Below are positions 5,895 to 8,274 of a DNA stretch of 8,274 nt, piece after piece. Under the pieces are notes generated by a model. The model ran no database searches, was not told where the DNA came from, and was given only the letters and a program-made list of their open reading frames with translations. Origin of the DNA: Clostridium sp. CAG:568 (GTDB taxonomy: Bacteria > Bacillota_I > Bacilli_A > RFN20 > CAG-288); contig FR878765.1 in assembly GCA_000434395.1 (NCBI GenBank), positions 1 to 8,274 on the forward strand. Reading direction: 5' to 3'. The stretch's first letter is position 1. Every line of letters starts with the position of its first letter. The position numbers and the translations under genes were made by a program.

Positions 5895-7193
5895 ATGTCA
5901 GAAGAAAATAACTTTGAAAAAGAAGAGTCTTCTTCTCAGGCTCAGCCAAGAGAATCTCTTCACGCTGATAAGCCATCTAAAAGAGCCGTTGAGATGGTCG
6001 ATGAAATTAGAGCACCCCTTCCTCCACTAAAATTGAAGGATAAGAGCTGGTCTAACGTTTCCTTCGTCATCATTCTAGCCTATATGGTAGGTCTTGCTGT
6101 TTGGGAAATATACGGAAGTGGTTACCAAGCAATTCAAAATTCATCGGGAGCACGTATCGGATTCTTGTTAGTCCCAATCTTAGTAGGAAACCTACTTGCA
6201 ATATCAGCTTGGTTTTTAGGAAAAGTCTTAGTAGGAAAGATGACCGGTTATGAGTTGACATTCCTAACTCTATCTGGGCTTTGTTATGAGAAACATAGAG
6301 AGGTCAAGAATAAGAACGGAAAAGTTAAAAAATTCTATTTCAATAGTTCGTACATCCTTGAAATGCATGCAAACTTTGCTCCCAAGGATAGAAAAGTAGA
6401 TGCCAATCCTTCTGGAATGCTCTGGGGAGGAATGGGTGGAATCATAGTGATGGTTGCATTGCTCTTTGCTCTATACTTCGTCATTCCTGACAGTGTCATG
6501 TGGTTGAAATGGGGATTCCTATTTTGTGTTATCCACGCTATAGAAACATTGATCTACCAACTCTTCCCGTTTAGACAGGACTATCCCAACGATATGTTCG
6601 TATTCATAAAGACGAGAAAAGAAGAAGATCGTAAAGCTTACAACATATACTGTATAGATACTGCTTATGAGTTTGCCGATGTAGATTTAATAGCTCCTGA
6701 CTTTAACTTTGATCCTACCTCATATTGGAAATCAAAAGCTTTGATTTATAAGTATATCGATAGCTTATATAAAGGTGACTTGGATAATTGCTACACCATA
6801 TTAAAGCAGTGTCATCAAATTTCACGTTTTCTAACTATTGAAGAGCAAGCTTATATCGCTGGTGAAAGATTATTCATCCTTCTTCTTCTCAATGATAGAG
6901 CTGGAGCTGATATGTTGTTCACCGGATTGAAGAGAGATGTCAAAAATGCTGTATTAAAGCCTTATAGATTGTCTACATATAGAAATTCTCTTTTAGTAAA
7001 AGGCTTGATTCTCAATCGTGAAGATGATTCCATCGATGTGGCAAACAAATACTACAATTTCGAAATGGGAAGCAATTCAGTTCGTTTCCGTCAAGAAAAG
7101 CGTTACTTTGAAACTGCGAAAGCTGCTGTCTTAAAAGCACATCCAAAATTCAAATTACCACAAGCAAAATCAAATTCAGCCAAAGCTGAATAA
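5895..7193 (+). CDS. M50 (site-2-protease)-like integral membrane protein lacking the zinc motif
   Basis: 432 residues. Residues 1-50 are charged and probably disordered. Four hydrophobic segments follow, near 53-71, 87-113, 174-197 and 202-225, then a soluble helical domain from about 275. The layout matches a Bacillota group of M50-like proteins: HExGHLxxGxxTGY, then a GG membrane segment, a short N-x-x-P/NDG loop, and a TPR-like C-terminal half. Here the first motif reads WFLGKVLVGKMTGY (106-119), so G109, G114 and T117-G118-Y119 are kept but both zinc His and the catalytic Glu are Trp, Lys and Phe. The last motif reads QLFPFRQDYPNDM (222-234), with NDM where NDG is expected. ERLFILLLL (324-332) and the STYRNSLLVKG segment (360-370) fit the helical domain. 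The start is supported by AAGGAG seven bases upstream. A clear terminator follows, so it is probably monocistronic. The fold call is an inference; without it this is an unknown membrane protein. Confidence 0.7.
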   Translation: MSEENNFEKEESSSQAQPRESLHADKPSKRAVEMVDEIRAPLPPLKLKDKSWSNVSFVIILAYMVGLAVWEIYGSGYQAIQNSSGARIGFLLVPILVGNLLAISAWFLGKVLVGKMTGYELTFLTLSGLCYEKHREVKNKNGKVKKFYFNSSYILEMHANFAPKDRKVDANPSGMLWGGMGGIIVMVALLFALYFVIPDSVMWLKWGFLFCVIHAIETLIYQLFPFRQDYPNDMFVFIKTRKEEDRKAYNIYCIDTAYEFADVDLIAPDFNFDPTSYWKSKALIYKYIDSLYKGDLDNCYTILKQCHQISRFLTIEEQAYIAGERLFILLLLNDRAGADMLFTGLKRDVKNAVLKPYRLSTYRNSLLVKGLILNREDDSIDVANKYYNFEMGSNSVRFRQEKRYFETAKAAVLKAHPKFKLPQAKSNSAKAE

Positions 7194-7198
7194 TTGCC

Positions 7199-7228
7199 AA
7201 AAGCCAGATAAAAAATCTGGCTTTTTTT
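7199..7228 (+). terminator. Strong intrinsic terminator after the M50-like gene
   Basis: AAAAGCCAGAT (7199-7209), loop AAAAA, then ATCTGGCTTTT (7215-7225): a perfect 11-pair stem running into seven T. It begins five bases after the stop codon. Confidence 0.93.
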
Positions 7229-7251
7229 AATCAATTTTATCTACACTTTTC

Positions 7252-7267
7252 ATTAGGTACTCCTAAT
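7252..7267. repeat. Palindrome ATTAGG-TACT-CCTAAT
   Basis: Perfect six-base arms around a four-base centre, between the terminator and the yebC promoter, about 70 bases upstream of that -35. No T-run follows, so it is not a terminator. It could be an operator, or chance. Confidence 0.35.
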
Positions 7268-7337
7268 ATAAATCCAAGCAATAATTCTAAAACCATATAA
7301 GAATTTATTTTGAATAATGGATTTTAATAAAAAATAT

Positions 7338-7367
7338 TTGCTATGAGTGTTTATTAAGTAGTATATT
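7338..7367 (+). promoter_or_regulatory. Promoter of yebC
   Basis: TTGCTA (7338-7343) and TATATT (7362-7367), spaced 18 bases; four and five of six consensus matches. It predicts a leader of about 60 bases that would contain the competing hairpins at 7375-7405. Confidence 0.5.
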
Positions 7368-7374
7368 AATCTTT

Positions 7375-7405
7375 GCTTGTGAAATATTGAATACAAGCCA
7401 ATATT
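7375..7405 (+). promoter_or_regulatory. Leader with two interleaved inverted repeats upstream of yebC
   Basis: GCTTGT (7375-7380) pairs perfectly with ACAAGC (7393-7398), and AATATTG (7383-7389) pairs perfectly with CAATATT (7399-7405). The arms interleave, so the two hairpins compete; a pseudoknot is unlikely because no base separates the last two arms. The ribosome site begins at about 7416. Function is unproven. Confidence 0.3.
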
Positions 7406-7432
7406 ATTTTAATCAAGAGAGGTAAATAGAAT

Positions 7433-8206
7433 ATGGGTAGAGCACATGAAGTCAGAGCCAAAAAGATGGCTCAAACAAACGCCGCAAAGTCTGCACTTTA
7501 CAACCGTGCCAGTAAGGAAATTTACATGGCCGCTAAGAGCGGAGATCCTGACCCGAGTTCTAACCTCGCATTACGTTCAGCAATTGAAAAATATCGTGGA
7601 GAAGGTGTAACTCGTGATGTCATCGATCGTGCTATAGCTAAGGCTAAGGGTGGAGATGCCACCACTTATGTCGGTGGACGTTATGAAGGATATGCTCCTG
7701 CTGGAGTAGCAATCATCGTCGACACTCTTTCCGACAACGATAAGAGAGCTTATGCATCAGTTCGTGCAATCTTCTCTCATCGTGGTGGAAACCTTGGAGA
7801 TTCAGGTTGTGTAGATTATCTTTTCACACAAACTGGTGTCTTCGATTTTGAAGGTGAAGAAGACAAGAGTGAAGAAATCGAGATGGGTCTTCTCGATGCC
7901 GGAATCGAAGGATTGAGAGGAGTTTCCTTTGAAGATGGAATCATCGAAGTTCAGGTAGAGCCCAAGGACTTCGCAAAGACTAGAGATGCTTTAAAGGATC
8001 TTGGAGTAGTTGACTTTGTCACAAACGAAATCACTATGCTTCCTATTCCTGACTATGTCAAACATGATGTAGCAGATGCTGACAAGCAAAAACTTGCAAA
8101 CTTCGTTCATGCTTTGGATGAATTAGAAGATGTTCAGAACATTTACACAAATGCTGACTTCGATCCTCTTGCAATCCCTGCAGAAGAGAAGTTCCCTAAG
8201 AAGTAA
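7433..8206 (+). CDS. yebC: YebC/TACO1-family protein (YeeN/YeeI-like, type II)
   Basis: 257 residues and complete. Long annotated as a transcriptional regulator, the YebC/TACO1 family is now also linked to translation, where members act at the ribosome on difficult stretches such as consecutive prolines. Conserved signatures are all present: MGRAHEVRAKKMAQTNAAKS at the start, EIYMAAKSGDPDP (29-41), IDRAIAKAKGG (64-74), GRYEGYAPAGVAIIV (82-96), GGNLGDSGCVDYLF (118-131) and the C-terminal ALDELEDVQNIYTN (227-240). The A-K-A-K-G-G and GRYEG wording resembles E. coli YeeN and Bacillus YeeI more than classic YebC (MAGHSKW start). A tail of about 17 residues follows the last motif. The start is fixed by homology, with AGAGAGG ten bases upstream. 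Codons are well-optimised, consistent with high expression. Family call very sure; type II subgrouping fairly sure. Confidence 0.96.
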   Translation: MGRAHEVRAKKMAQTNAAKSALYNRASKEIYMAAKSGDPDPSSNLALRSAIEKYRGEGVTRDVIDRAIAKAKGGDATTYVGGRYEGYAPAGVAIIVDTLSDNDKRAYASVRAIFSHRGGNLGDSGCVDYLFTQTGVFDFEGEEDKSEEIEMGLLDAGIEGLRGVSFEDGIIEVQVEPKDFAKTRDALKDLGVVDFVTNEITMLPIPDYVKHDVADADKQKLANFVHALDELEDVQNIYTNADFDPLAIPAEEKFPKK

Positions 8207-8208
8207 AC

Positions 8209-8231
8209 ATCTAAAAATAGATTCTTTTTTT
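8209..8231 (+). terminator. Weak intrinsic terminator after yebC
   Basis: ATCTA (8209-8213), loop AAAA, TAGAT (8218-8222), then TC and seven T (8225-8231). The stem is short and A/T-rich, but it lies directly after the stop codon and the T-run is good. Confidence 0.5.
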
Positions 8232-8252
8232 GGTAAGAAGGCCATCTCTAGA

Positions 8253-8274
8253 TGTACTGCACCCCTCTCACTGG
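8253..8274 (+). mobile_element. Probable terminal inverted repeat of an IS3-family (IS150-group) element, cut by the window end
   Basis: TGTACTGCACCCC (8253-8265), continuing as TCTCACTGG, matches the recalled pattern of IS150-group ends: TG at the tip, TGTACTGxACCC, then a GGACA-like stretch. The element would extend to the right of the window. No transposase is in view. Insertion just past the yebC terminator would spare the gene. Confidence 0.5.

Noticed and set aside
7227..7267. Minus-strand mini-ORF (M-K-S-V-D-K-I-D) with AGGAG before its ATG, ending next to the terminator hairpin
   Set aside because: Only eight codons, and its ribosome site is one arm of the palindrome at 7252-7267. 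No promoter is evident on that strand.
7270..7324. AAATCCA / TGGATTT inverted repeat spanning 41 bases
   Set aside because: Short arms far apart in AT-rich DNA with no position relative to a promoter that suggests a role.
7375..7405. H-type pseudoknot in the yebC leader
   Set aside because: No bases separate the third and fourth arms, so the strand could not cross the six-pair stem. Competing hairpins are the more sensible reading.
1..8274. CRISPR array, tRNA or rRNA gene
   Set aside because: No regularly spaced repeats, cloverleaf-like segments or conserved rRNA sequence were seen on either strand.

Overview
The window looks like chromosomal DNA of a low-GC Gram-positive bacterium (Bacillota, probably class Bacilli, perhaps one of the uncultured gut lineages near Erysipelotrichales or the Mollicutes-like orders). 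The reasons are AT-rich spacers, strong AGGAGG ribosome sites, sigma-A-type promoters with extended -10 elements, a 'MGRAHE'-type YebC, and a membrane protein resembling a Bacillota M50 group. Tryptophan is read from TGG and all six genes end in TAA, so nothing points to a reassigned UGA. The lineage call is an inference.

Layout. Bases 1-20 resemble the terminal inverted repeat of an insertion sequence lying mostly off the left edge. ppdK (54-2789, minus) encodes pyruvate phosphate dikinase with an unusual basic tail. Upstream of it and on the same strand, with its own promoter and terminator, is an M29-aminopeptidase-like gene (3015-4262, minus). A 175-bp divergent spacer rich in small palindromes separates this from a plus-strand pair, a TetR-family regulator (4438-5007) and a short iron-alcohol-dehydrogenase-like protein (5007-5834), joined by a TAATG overlap. 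A four-helix membrane protein of the M50 type follows (5895-7193) with its own TATAAT box and a clear terminator. The last gene is yebC (7433-8206), with a structured leader. At 8253 a sequence like the end of an IS3-family (IS150-group) element begins and runs off the right edge. Both window ends may therefore be assembly breaks at repeats.

Main point. Three of the genes (the M29-like, iron-ADH-like and M50-like ones) keep their parent family's fold signatures but have lost most or all of the metal-binding and catalytic residues. Each reading frame is intact, with its own ribosome site or tight coupling, so they look like expressed pseudoenzymes rather than decaying genes. The tetR plus iron-ADH-like pair is a plausible small sensory module. 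Whether the three work together is not shown by the sequence. ppdK and yebC are housekeeping genes, though ppdK carries some unusual substitutions. All family alignments here were made from memory of conserved motifs, not by database search.
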